Below, one piece after another: positions 1-6,535 of a DNA stretch of 9,388 nucleotides. Below the pieces are notes generated by a model that made no database searches, was not told the DNA's origin, and worked only from the letters and a program-made list of their open reading frames with translations. Each line of letters starts with the position of its first letter. The stretch's first letter is position 1. The position numbers and the translations under genes are program-made. This stretch comes from CAZWXH01 sp964637725 (GTDB taxonomy: Bacteria > Bacillota_I > Bacilli_A > Erysipelotrichales > Coprobacillaceae): assembly GCA_964637725.1 (NCBI GenBank), contig CAZWXH010000069.1, positions 1 to 9,388 of the forward strand, read 5' to 3'.

Positions 1-639
1 GATCAAATGACCTTCTTTATGAATAACACTTACTATGAATGGTTATCACCTTATTTTGATATTGAACTCATTGTCCCTAGAGTCAATCATCAATATCATG
101 ATATTGTAGAAAGAAATGATGCTTTATTAATATGTGGTGGAAACGATATATGCCCTTCTCTTTATAATCAAGAAAAACATCCTAGCACTTTAAAAGAAGA
201 TCATTTAATAGAAACAATGGATTTTGATTTATTAAAACAATTTAATAACAAACAAAAACCTATTATTGGTATATGTAGAGGTATTCAAGTCATTAATGTA
301 TTCTTAAAAGGAAATCTTTATCAAGATATTCCTTCCCAATATCCCACAATAATTAATCACAACAAAGATACTCATCTTATTACCCCTATACAAGATACAT
401 TCTTTTATCAATACTTTAAAGATGAAATCAAAGTCAATTCATTTCATCATCAAAACATTAAAGACTTATCTCCCCTATTAAAAATCAATGCAATAAGTGA
501 AGATGGATTAATTGAAGGTGTAGAAAACAAAAATATTCTTGCTGTTCAATGGCATCCAGAGCGATTATTAGAAAGCCACCAGAAAAAGTTTATAGAAATG
601 ATGATTGAATTTATCGAACATTTAAACTATTCCACATAA
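1..639 (+). CDS. Peptidase C26 / gamma-glutamyl hydrolase-like class I amidotransferase (5' partial)
   Basis: The reading frame is open to the window edge. Residue numbers count from the first in-frame ATG at base 7. Class I glutamine amidotransferase landmarks are visible: an oxyanion-type CGGND loop at 43-47 followed by P50 and Y53, the nucleophile elbow GICRG with Cys90, a SFHHQ segment at 145-149, and the QWHPE motif supplying His183 and Glu185. This set is typical of the C26 family (PuuD-like gamma-glutamyl-GABA hydrolases and relatives), cytosolic enzymes that hydrolyse gamma-glutamyl amide bonds. The substrate cannot be told from sequence. Family members normally begin with a short beta strand (MKPIIGI-like) before the part seen here, so the true start probably lies a dozen or so codons upstream, outside the window. 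The ATG at base 7 has no visible ribosome binding site. The gene is convergent with ldh and the two share a terminator hairpin. Confidence 0.85.
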   Translation, partial: DQMTFFMNNTYYEWLSPYFDIELIVPRVNHQYHDIVERNDALLICGGNDICPSLYNQEKHPSTLKEDHLIETMDFDLLKQFNNKQKPIIGICRGIQVINVFLKGNLYQDIPSQYPTIINHNKDTHLITPIQDTFFYQYFKDEIKVNSFHHQNIKDLSPLLKINAISEDGLIEGVENKNILAVQWHPERLLESHQKKFIEMMIEFIEHLNYST

Positions 640-662
640 AAACAGGAGTACGTCTCCTGTTT
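640..662. terminator. Bidirectional Rho-independent terminator between convergent genes
   Basis: A perfect 9-bp stem, AAACAGGAG (640-648) paired with CTCCTGTTT (654-662), encloses a 5-nt loop. It lies exactly in the 25-bp gap between the stop codons of the two convergent genes. T-rich tracts follow on both strands, the better one on the minus strand (TGTTTTTATG). It most likely ends both the hydrolase transcript and the ldh operon. Confidence 0.85.
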
Positions 663-664
663 AT

Positions 665-1606
665 CTATATTTCATTTTGAATTGTTTCTTTTAAAGTAGA
701 AACACTTTGATTAAATTTCTTTTGGTCAACACCATTTAATTTTAATTGAATGATTTCTTTAATTCCATATGCATTAACTATTGCTGGCACACCAATATAG
801 ACATCCTTATGCTGATATTCACCATCCAAATAACTAGAGACAGTTAAAATCGCATTCTCATCATTAACAATAGCTTTGACTAGACGATTAAGTGCGAGTC
901 CAATGCCATAATATGTTGCCTTCTTTTTGGAAATGATATCATAGGCAGCTTGTTGTACACCTTTGTATATATGATGTAGCTCATCCATACCTTCATTTCT
1001 TTCCACCATATATTCCATCAAATGTTTAGCTCCAATGTAAGTATTCATCCAAGGCACAAAAGAACTATCACCATGTTCACCTAAAATATATGCATGAATA
1101 TTACTTGAAGAAATATCAAGATATTCACTCATTAAATAGCGTAGTCTTGCTGTATCAAGGATTGTTCCTGAACCAATAACCCTTTGAGAAGGAAGTTTGG
1201 ATTCTTTATAAACAACATAACTCATTATATCAACAGGATTACTTGCAACTACAATAATACCATCAAAGCCACTATCCATAATAGACCTTGTTATATCACG
1301 CATAATCGCAGCATTCACTTTTGTTAGTTCTAAACGTGTCTGTCCAGCTTTTTGTGCCATCCCAGCTGTAATGATAACAACTTTTGCATCATGGCAATCT
1401 TGATAATCGCCTGCTTTGATTTTTATTTTGTTTTCTACATAGGGTAAACCATGACTTAAATCCATAGCTTCTCCTAATGCTTTTTCTTTATTCATATCGA
1501 TGAGAACCAATTCATCAATGCTACCTGTATTCAACATTGAATACGCTGCACTCATACCCACAAAACCAGTTCCAACAATAACCACTTTCTTAACATCTTT
1601 CTTCAT
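665..1606 (-). CDS. ldh: L-lactate dehydrogenase
   Basis: A 313-residue NAD-dependent L-lactate dehydrogenase, which reduces pyruvate to lactate and regenerates NAD+ in fermentation. The N-terminal Rossmann motif GTGFVG is at 12-17, with Asp37 at the end of beta-2 placed to bind NAD ribose. Gln85 and Arg91 lie in the mobile substrate loop; Gln at this position separates LDH from malate dehydrogenase (Arg there). Asp151 and Arg154 are in the GTILDTARLR segment, catalytic His178 is in GEHGD, and Thr231 is in the ATYYGIG stretch. Arg156 and His171 correspond to the Arg173/His188 pair that binds fructose-1,6-bisphosphate in allosteric bacterial LDHs, so FBP activation is predicted. The length is normal for the family. 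The start lies 3 bp after the upstream stop codon, with an AAAGGTG-like ribosome binding site inside the end of that gene, so it is the last, probably translationally coupled, gene of a three-gene operon. Confidence 0.96.
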   Translation of the reverse strand: MKKDVKKVVIVGTGFVGMSAAYSMLNTGSIDELVLIDMNKEKALGEAMDLSHGLPYVENKIKIKAGDYQDCHDAKVVIITAGMAQKAGQTRLELTKVNAAIMRDITRSIMDSGFDGIIVVASNPVDIMSYVVYKESKLPSQRVIGSGTILDTARLRYLMSEYLDISSSNIHAYILGEHGDSSFVPWMNTYIGAKHLMEYMVERNEGMDELHHIYKGVQQAAYDIISKKKATYYGIGLALNRLVKAIVNDENAILTVSSYLDGEYQHKDVYIGVPAIVNAYGIKEIIQLKLNGVDQKKFNQSVSTLKETIQNEI

Positions 1607-1609
1607 TTT

Positions 1610-2209
1610 TTACTCACACCTTTCTCTATTAGCATCTTCTAATGATTGATATCCATATGCCTTTACAGTTTCCTCTTGAATCTTAATTATCATATTTTCC
1701 TGACGCTTTATCATTTCTACTAACATATTTCCATATAAATAAATAGTTCTTGAAGAATAAGTAGAAAGTTCTCCTCTTAAATATGTTTCAAAAGAAACAT
1801 CATCTTTTTGATCTTCATAACTATATATTTTTCTTGTTTGTAAAGCTAGATTTGGATACAATTTATTAAATTCTTCCTTCATACTCACTTCGATAGAAAC
1901 TATTGTTTCTATCAATTGACTCGTCATATCATCAACTGATGGTATTTGATCCTTTATTGTCTCATAATACTCACTATCACTTGATGCCATCATTCTGGCA
2001 TACTTTAACATCATTGGATTATAATTAATCTTTGTATATGTTCTTAAGTCTTGTATATAACTCGCTAGAGTATCATGATCATATGCTTTAAACTGAGCAG
2101 TTCTTTGAATTTGAAATGTTTCAAAATCATCTTGACAAAATGCTCTTCCACCAATGTTTTGAACTTGACCAAAAAACTCCCATTCTCTTTCAATAATCTC
2201 TTCTATCAT
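1610..2209 (-). CDS. DUF4125-family helical protein
   Basis: A roughly 199-residue protein with no signal peptide or membrane segment, predicted mainly alpha-helical. It resembles the uncharacterised DUF4125 family, including the N-terminal IIEREWEFF segment and a central NPMMLKYARMM segment. These proteins are often encoded next to DUF4037 nucleotidyltransferase genes, as here; no function is established that I can name. The frame also allows an ATG at 2227, overlapping the upstream gene by 17 bp. I prefer ATG 2209 because GGAGG at 2216-2220 stands 6 nt before it, whereas the 2227 start has only a weak AAGG. With this start the upstream stop and this start are separated by one base, giving tight translational coupling, and ldh follows after 3 bp. 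It could be a partner, substrate or regulator of the upstream nucleotidyltransferase, but that is inference. Confidence 0.8.
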   Translation of the reverse strand: MIEEIIEREWEFFGQVQNIGGRAFCQDDFETFQIQRTAQFKAYDHDTLASYIQDLRTYTKINYNPMMLKYARMMASSDSEYYETIKDQIPSVDDMTSQLIETIVSIEVSMKEEFNKLYPNLALQTRKIYSYEDQKDDVSFETYLRGELSTYSSRTIYLYGNMLVEMIKRQENMIIKIQEETVKAYGYQSLEDANRERCE

Positions 2210-2210
2210 T

Positions 2211-3953
2211 TTATCCCTCCATGACATGCATTTGCCTTATCTCTTTATCAACAATTTTACTCATAACATCATGAACATGACATTCTAAGAATTGATCATC
2301 TTGTTGTGTTAAATGCTGTCTTTTCAATTCTAATATAATTCTTGTACATATTTTTTCTATCAATTCTACTTTCTTATCTAATAAGTTTAAAGAACTTGAA
2401 TCAACATGCCATTGTTGAATCTGAGAATTCATTAATGTTAATTGTTTTAACATTTCTATGACTTCTTTCCCAATCTCTAATTCCATGCTTTTTCTATATA
2501 CCCACTTATAATAAGGTTTATATTTTTTATTAAGAAGATATAAACAAGAAAATGTTTCATTAATAAATTCATATAATGCTAATTGAGCTGCGACTTCGTC
2601 ATAACGTTTCATACATCTTGCATAGTTGTATTGTCCTGACTGTGCCATTTTCGCAATTGCCATAGCAATCTTTTTAATTCTTATATCTTCTGGATAATAT
2701 GACAAACTCTTTCTGACCTTGGAAAACTCTCCTAGATTATCTATAAAGACTTTTCCTGATGTCATCATTAACAAGGCTTGTTCATCAACTCTTAGCCAAT
2801 CTTTTAGATTAGTGGGAATTAACCCTAAATGCATAATATAGAAATTATCTATATCAAAAACTCCTATACGATTATCTCCATTTGCAGAAATATCTCTTTT
2901 ATATCCTTTATAAGTTGGATTCAATTGATTGTAACTTTGTTGAATTTCACTCGCATGTTGTTTATAAATATCGCTTGGTAGCCATATACAAAAACCTGGT
3001 CCAAAATCGTGATCTTGTGAATATTGATCATCATATCCCAAACATTCAGAACCCATTCCTACTAAACCAACTGCCATATATTTTAATAAGTGAGAAAACT
3101 TCTCTTGAAGCATAGGTAATCCTACATCATAAAAATATTCTTCACTTAAAGACAATCCCATGCCACTACCTATCATCTGTTTTACATATTGATAATTACT
3201 ATAAACAGTTTCATAGTCTTTATTTTTACCAAAAGTTTTTTCAATCTTTATCAATACGTCTTCATATATCTTTAACGCTTGATGATAATCATGTTTCATG
3301 TAATAGCTTTGTGCTAGTGATGCCATTGCCGCAAAATAATGAGGATCGAAAGGTGCATATTGTTGAAATAAGTCAATAGCTTGATTTAAATATTCTTCAC
3401 CTTTTTCTATTTGATTAATTTGAAAATACATTTGTGATAGATTTGTATAAGTAATTGCTTTTTCTTGTTCACAATCTTTTTTATTTTCAATTAAAGATAA
3501 TGCTTTTAATTCATAATCTAATGCTTGATCAAATTGATTTAACTCTTGATATAATAAACTCATATTATTATAAAGTGATATATATCTTTCATCTGTTTCA
3601 TCCAATTGTTTTTGATAGATAGATAAAGATTTTTGATATTCATCAAAAGATTCTTTATATAATCCTTGGACTCTATAAAGCGTCGCTATATTTAAATAAG
3701 TAGTTGCTCCAGCAAGAGAATCTTCTAAAGCTAAACTTTGAATAATCTTTTTGGCATGAGATGCCATTTGGTTTCCTAAATCAAAAAGTCCTCTTACACG
3801 ATAATAACCCATAAGTTCACTTAATAATCCTAAAACAATATCATCTTGATTATGTTGTAAAGCTTTTTCTAATTGTTGAATCATGTATTGATAAGCTTCA
3901 TCATATTGATTTTTTAAATAATAATCATCTATTTGATCTAAAATGTTTTGCAT
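2211..3953 (-). CDS. TPR-repeat protein with C-terminal DUF4037 nucleotidyltransferase domain
   Basis: A 580-residue cytosolic protein. Residues about 10-260 are a run of tetratricopeptide-type helical hairpins with recurring A/Y/L spacing, for example AGATTYLNIATLYRVQGLY, ISLYNNMSLLYQELNQF and ITYTNLSQMYFQINQ, which suggests a protein-binding scaffold. From about 285 the DUF4037 region begins. A glycine-serine loop GMGSECLG (299-306) is followed by DD at 308-309 and DHDFG at 314-318, the layout of the DNA polymerase beta-type nucleotidyltransferase fold with a D-x-D metal dyad (Asp314/Asp316). The C-terminal 250 residues are helical. The active-site residues look intact, so this is probably a working nucleotidyl- or adenylyl-transferase of unknown target. 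The TPR half could recruit that target. It is the first gene of the operon with the DUF4125 protein and ldh. The start is fixed by a strong GGAGGTGA site a few bases upstream and a promoter at 3971-3999. Confidence 0.82.
   Translation of the reverse strand: MQNILDQIDDYYLKNQYDEAYQYMIQQLEKALQHNQDDIVLGLLSELMGYYRVRGLFDLGNQMASHAKKIIQSLALEDSLAGATTYLNIATLYRVQGLYKESFDEYQKSLSIYQKQLDETDERYISLYNNMSLLYQELNQFDQALDYELKALSLIENKKDCEQEKAITYTNLSQMYFQINQIEKGEEYLNQAIDLFQQYAPFDPHYFAAMASLAQSYYMKHDYHQALKIYEDVLIKIEKTFGKNKDYETVYSNYQYVKQMIGSGMGLSLSEEYFYDVGLPMLQEKFSHLLKYMAVGLVGMGSECLGYDDQYSQDHDFGPGFCIWLPSDIYKQHASEIQQSYNQLNPTYKGYKRDISANGDNRIGVFDIDNFYIMHLGLIPTNLKDWLRVDEQALLMMTSGKVFIDNLGEFSKVRKSLSYYPEDIRIKKIAMAIAKMAQSGQYNYARCMKRYDEVAAQLALYEFINETFSCLYLLNKKYKPYYKWVYRKSMELEIGKEVIEMLKQLTLMNSQIQQWHVDSSSLNLLDKKVELIEKICTRIILELKRQHLTQQDDQFLECHVHDVMSKIVDKEIRQMHVMEG
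2214..2220 (-). promoter_or_regulatory. Ribosome binding site deciding the DUF4125 start
   Basis: On the minus strand GGAGGGA lies at the very end of the upstream coding region. Its GGAGG core sits 6 nt before ATG 2209, so it supports 2209 over the longer in-frame start at 2227. Confidence 0.7.
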
Positions 3954-3970
3954 GTAATCACCTCCACATC

Positions 3971-3999
3971 ATTATATTTGATTTTATAAGTCACTGCAA
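3971..3999 (-). promoter_or_regulatory. Sigma-A-like promoter of the TPR-NTase/DUF4125/ldh operon
   Basis: On the minus strand a consensus -10 TATAAT (3971-3976) stands 17 bp downstream of TTGCAG (3994-3999), a 3/6 match to the -35 consensus. A ribosome binding site TGGAGGTGA (3958-3966) follows, then ATG 3953. The promoter lies just downstream of the sugar-kinase terminator, so the operon starts independently. No operator or riboswitch is apparent in the very short leader. Confidence 0.7.
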
Positions 4000-4030
4000 A
4001 AGATATGCTTTAATATTATGTCCACAAAAA

Positions 4031-4052
4031 AAGTAGCAATCATTTGCTACTT
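4031..4052 (-). terminator. Rho-independent terminator of the ROK kinase gene
   Basis: The arms AAGTAGCAA (4031-4039) and TTGCTACTT (4044-4052) form a 9-bp stem with a 4-nt loop. On the minus strand it is followed by a run of seven T. The kinase stop codon TAG (4047-4049) lies within the stem, so the gene has almost no 3' untranslated region. Confidence 0.88.
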
Positions 4053-4940
4053 GTTTGTTTGAATATGTTGATACAGAGCCCCTATCAGGTTTGCATCATT
4101 TCTAAAGTGACATGGAACAACAACAGGATGAGGAATAGGAACATCAAATTGATTCATAATCACTTCTAAGTTTTCCTCAATAAGTTTAAACAACAATGGT
4201 TGAGCACTAATTCCTCCCCCAATCGCAATCTTTTCAGGATCAAAGATTGTTTGAATATTAAAGATTTGAACTGCCAAATCTTTAGTAAACATTCTAATAG
4301 CGTTAATAACTTTCTCATCACCTTGATTAGCCATTTCAAAGATTTGTTTACCATTATATTTTTCTTTAGTATTCAATGCATCTTGCACACGCTTTAATAA
4401 TCCTGCTATACCATTACGTAACGACCACATTTGATGAGGATCTCTGTGTTTATCAGCGTTCGTATAGATTGAAGAGAATTCCCCAGCAGAAAAGTGTTTT
4501 CCAGTATGAACTTGCTTATCTTTAACAAGACAACCACCAATTCCTGTTCCTAAAATAATAACTGCTGAATCATCTACATCATTTAAACAACCAAATCCTA
4601 CTTCAGCATTTGCTGCACATTTTGCATCATTACCGATTGTGATATCAGTTGGACATCTTTGTTTTAATATGTCTACAATATTCATATCGACAATATAACG
4701 CAAAGCTCCCCCAGTGTAGGCAATACCTTTTTCTGGATCGATGACTCCTGGCATACTGATAGCTATACCTTCTGCCCTACTAGCATATTGATCATAAATA
4801 CCTCCAATTGCCTCTACAAAAGACTCAATTGTATCTAATGGTGTAGGAACACTAGCTTTTTCTATAATCGTTAAATCTTCTTGAATCAATGCATATTTAA
4901 TTGCACTACCTCCAACATCTAAAGTCAAATATGTTTTCAT
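4047..4940 (-). CDS. ROK-family sugar kinase (zinc-motif-lacking, BglK-like)
   Basis: A 297-residue kinase of the ROK branch of the sugar kinase/Hsp70/actin fold. The N-terminal phosphate loop DVGGSAIK is at 8-15, the ISMPGVIDP segment at 61-69, the catalytic-base motif GNDAKCAANAE at 103-113 with Asp105, the second phosphate motif LGTGIGG at 130-136, and a GGGIS adenosine-region motif at 241-245. The usual ROK zinc site (a GHxxxx...CxCGxxGC cluster) is absent: at that place there is SAGEFSSIY (151-159), with Glu154 kept but the zinc-binding His and Cys missing. That form resembles the beta-glucoside kinase (BglK) type found in Listeria. It probably phosphorylates glucose, a beta-glucoside or an amino sugar in the cytosol; the substrate is unknown. 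The gene is monocistronic, with AGGAGG shortly before the start, its own promoter and its own terminator. No transporter or glycosidase is adjacent to suggest a substrate. Confidence 0.85.
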   Translation of the reverse strand: MKTYLTLDVGGSAIKYALIQEDLTIIEKASVPTPLDTIESFVEAIGGIYDQYASRAEGIAISMPGVIDPEKGIAYTGGALRYIVDMNIVDILKQRCPTDITIGNDAKCAANAEVGFGCLNDVDDSAVIILGTGIGGCLVKDKQVHTGKHFSAGEFSSIYTNADKHRDPHQMWSLRNGIAGLLKRVQDALNTKEKYNGKQIFEMANQGDEKVINAIRMFTKDLAVQIFNIQTIFDPEKIAIGGGISAQPLLFKLIEENLEVIMNQFDVPIPHPVVVPCHFRNDANLIGALYQHIQTNK

Positions 4941-4967
4941 CTTATCCTCCTATGTATATATATATTT

Positions 4968-4996
4968 ATTGTAAAGTGATTTAACGAATAAGTAAA
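4968..4996 (-). promoter_or_regulatory. Probable promoter of the ROK kinase gene
   Basis: On the minus strand TTTACT (4991-4996), 17 bp, then TACAAT (4968-4973), followed about 27 nt later by the kinase ATG after AGGAGG. The matches are 4/6 and 5/6. The region between is a TA-dinucleotide stretch. Confidence 0.55.
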
Positions 4997-5030
4997 TACA
5001 AAGCTTTTATAATTTCACAATATTTTATGA

Positions 5031-5059
5031 TTGTTTTATTGCACTAAATTTGTTAAAAT
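5031..5059 (+). promoter_or_regulatory. Probable promoter of the thioredoxin-like membrane protein
   Basis: TTGTTT (5031-5036), a 17-bp spacer and TAAAAT (5054-5059) are followed by AGGAGG at 5069-5074 and ATG 5083. The -35 is weak (3/6). It diverges from the kinase promoter in the 142-bp intergenic region, which holds no other recognisable element. Confidence 0.5.
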
Positions 5060-5082
5060 ATTGACATTAGGAGGATTTATTC

Positions 5083-5511
5083 ATGGATTTTATAAAGAAA
5101 TTTGCTAAAGAGATTAGTGTCTTTGGTTTAGTTATAGTTGTATTCTTAGGTTTATTTATTTATCGTAATATTACATTTAAAGATTATACAACAATTAAAC
5201 AAGATGAATTCACATCTTTTATTGAAGAAAAGAAAGACTTTGTTGTAGTATTAGGTGACTCTACTGACAATACAATGATAGGCTTTCAAGAGACTATGCA
5301 AAAGTATACGACAAACAATCGCTCAACACCATTATATTATTTAGATACAAATGGTAATAAAAAGATTGATGATTATTTAAAAGAAAAACTAGATGTTGAA
5401 GTGAGTTATCCAACAACGCTTGTTATTAAACAAGGTAAGCTAGCTGGTAAAAAAGATGGAGTTGTTACATACTACTCACTCTATGACTTTATTGAAGAAG
5501 CCCAGAAATAA
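5083..5511 (+). CDS. Membrane-anchored thioredoxin-fold-like protein without cysteines
   Basis: A 142-residue protein with one N-terminal hydrophobic segment (about 12-27) after a lysine-containing stretch, so a single-pass anchor with the C-terminal domain probably outside. The soluble part looks like a thioredoxin fold: the strand DFVVVLGDS (52-60), a helix in the position that normally follows CxxC, the strand PLYYLDT (83-89), and a Tyr-Pro-Thr at 109-111 matching the cis-proline loop before strand TLVIKQGKL. Where CxxC is expected the sequence is GDSTDN (58-63), and the whole protein contains no cysteine, so it cannot act as a dithiol oxidoreductase. It resembles bacteriocin-transport-accessory or thioredoxin-like small proteins of Firmicutes; its role is unknown and may be structural or binding. 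It is monocistronic with its own promoter and terminator. Confidence 0.72.
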   Translation: MDFIKKFAKEISVFGLVIVVFLGLFIYRNITFKDYTTIKQDEFTSFIEEKKDFVVVLGDSTDNTMIGFQETMQKYTTNNRSTPLYYLDTNGNKKIDDYLKEKLDVEVSYPTTLVIKQGKLAGKKDGVVTYYSLYDFIEEAQK

Positions 5512-5517
5512 AACGAG

Positions 5518-5549
5518 CCATATCATATAAATGATATGGTTTTTGTTTT
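5518..5549 (+). terminator. Rho-independent terminator after the thioredoxin-like gene
   Basis: A perfect 9-bp stem, CCATATCAT (5518-5526) with ATGATATGG (5531-5539), has a 4-nt loop and is followed by TTTTTGTTTT. It starts 7 bp after the stop codon. The opposite side has a short T tract (GTTTTATT), so it may also stop transcription arriving from the toxin remnant on the minus strand. Confidence 0.88.
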
Positions 5550-5551
5550 GC

Positions 5552-5839
5552 TTACTTATAAAGTATATTATTTTTCCATAAATAATTTAACATTTTATCT
5601 TTTTTAAATATCCGAACAAGATTCTCAATGTTTTCTAAATCTGCCAAAGTATTTCTATTGGTGAATGTATTATTTATTGCCTCCTCTAATACAACTTTAT
5701 TTATTTCATTCTCTTTAAAATGCATTAGATAATAAATATCATGATAATCCTACATACGACTTTTTTGTAATTTCAAATCAAAAATTAATTGTAATTTCTA
5801 AGCAATATTTACTTTTAATGATTGAACATTATTTATCAT
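5552..5839 (-). pseudogene. AbiEii-type nucleotidyltransferase toxin, internally deleted remnant
   Basis: Read on the minus strand, an ATG at 5839 overlaps the antitoxin TGA (ATGA), the usual abiEi-abiEii junction. The first 13 codons (MINNVQSLKVNIA) look like an AbiEii N-terminus. The same frame then meets TAG at 5800-5798, continues for 15 codons, meets a second TAG at 5752-5750, and then reads a recognisable AbiEii C-terminal part beginning DYHDIYYL and including the TFTNRNT segment, ending at TAA 5554-5552. The total is 96 codons, whereas family members are roughly 250-300 residues. The nucleotidyltransferase core with its GS and DxD-type residues is therefore missing, consistent with an internal deletion plus later nonsense mutations. 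The second TAG stands where a lysine before the DY(H)DIY motif is common, so one base change could explain it. The toxin cannot be functional. Confidence 0.8.
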
Positions 5840-6429
5840 AAAAATATATCCATAATATTCCTTACTTTCTTTTCACATTTCATTTTTTTTGCATACTCAA
5901 TCAATTTCACAGTATCCAGTTTGTTTTCTAAAAACATCATTCTTAAGAATTTATTTGTTTGTTCTTTATCAACACCTGTATTCTTGAGCTTTATCAAATC
6001 ACAAGTTATCCTTTCTAAATTGTAAGTATTTACTTTAAATCCTTGCATCGTTTCTAATTCTATTACACCTACATTTAAAATGTTTTTATTAACATAGTGA
6101 ATTTGAATATCTTTAGAGGGATTCTCTATTTTATAACCTCTATAAACGCTGATATCAATGTATTCAGGTGTTCTCTCAGTCATTTGATGAAAATACATTG
6201 CCGTATTAAATGAAAAAATTATTGATGGGTTTTTCTTCTGCAAAATATAATATTCATCTTCGAATGTATCATATCTCAGATAAATACCTTTTTTAAATCT
6301 TTCTATAATTCCATCTTCGATAAGTTTATTTATATAGTATTTATTTATTCCTTCACTAGTAAACTCTTTAGTTATAATTATCCCATTGCTACTTTCTACA
6401 AATTCTTTCATTTTTTCATAGTCTTGCAT
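5836..6429 (-). CDS. AbiEi-family antitoxin / transcriptional autorepressor (orphaned)
   Basis: A 197-residue protein of the AbiEi antitoxin family of type IV toxin-antitoxin (abortive infection) systems. Residues about 5-52 form the N-terminal winged helix-turn-helix, ending in the wing GIYLRYD (48-54). The conserved SFNTAMYFHQMTERTP (73-88) and the NTYNLERITCDLI segment (134-146) follow, then a helical C-terminal region. In studied AbiE systems the wHTH domain represses the operon and the C-terminal domain counteracts the AbiEii nucleotidyltransferase without direct binding. The gene appears complete: AGGAGG (6437-6442) stands 7 nt before ATG, and the stop TGA overlaps the start of the toxin remnant by the classical ATGA. 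Because the toxin is destroyed, only DNA binding, or cross-protection against an AbiEii elsewhere, could remain. A perfect inverted repeat surrounds its promoter. Confidence 0.85.
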   Translation of the reverse strand: MQDYEKMKEFVESSNGIIITKEFTSEGINKYYINKLIEDGIIERFKKGIYLRYDTFEDEYYILQKKNPSIIFSFNTAMYFHQMTERTPEYIDISVYRGYKIENPSKDIQIHYVNKNILNVGVIELETMQGFKVNTYNLERITCDLIKLKNTGVDKEQTNKFLRMMFLENKLDTVKLIEYAKKMKCEKKVRNIMDIFL

Positions 6430-6443
6430 ACCTATACCTCCTC

Positions 6444-6489
6444 TTCCCTTTTACACATCAATTATACCAAAATGATGTGTAAAAGGGAA
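6444..6489. promoter_or_regulatory. Perfect inverted-repeat operator of the AbiEi gene
   Basis: Two 17-nt arms, TTCCCTTTTACACATCA (6444-6460) and TGATGTGTAAAAGGGAA (6473-6489), are exact reverse complements separated by 12 bp. The promoter -10 lies in the spacer, the distal arm overlaps the -35 position and the proximal arm covers the likely transcription start. AbiEi proteins are known to bind paired inverted repeats over their own promoter, so this is very probably the autorepression site. Confidence 0.8.
6461..6489 (-). promoter_or_regulatory. Promoter of the AbiEi gene, extended -10 type
   Basis: On the minus strand a consensus TATAAT (6461-6466) is preceded by TGG, giving an extended -10 (TGnTATAAT). 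The -35 position 17 bp upstream is TTCCCT (6484-6489), only a 3/6 match. It is embedded in the inverted-repeat operator. Confidence 0.75.
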
Positions 6490-6535
6490 TACACAAATAT
6501 ACTATTACCAATTTCGTTTAGAAATAAACCAATGC

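Noticed and set aside
2882..3115. Plus-strand open frame of 77 codons
   Set aside because: It is antisense to the nucleotidyltransferase domain of the DUF4037 protein, whose motifs are clear on the other strand.
4166..4397. Overlapping short frames on both strands
   Set aside because: They are alternative readings of the ROK kinase coding region and have no initiation signals or recognisable protein features.
4944..4972. TA-dinucleotide tract as a functional repeat or origin element
   Set aside because: It is a short simple-sequence stretch in a promoter leader; no DnaA-box cluster or iterated repeat accompanies it.
5750..5800. Readthrough or amber recoding (for example pyrrolysine) at the two TAG codons of the toxin remnant
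   Set aside because: The catalytic core is missing between the fragments, TAG is used as a normal stop by several genes in the window, and no recoding structure is evident.
5822..6025. Plus-strand open frame of 67 codons rich in F, I and S
   Set aside because: It lies antisense to the AbiEi gene and the start of the toxin remnant, has no ribosome binding site, and its composition is that of a reversed AT-rich coding strand.
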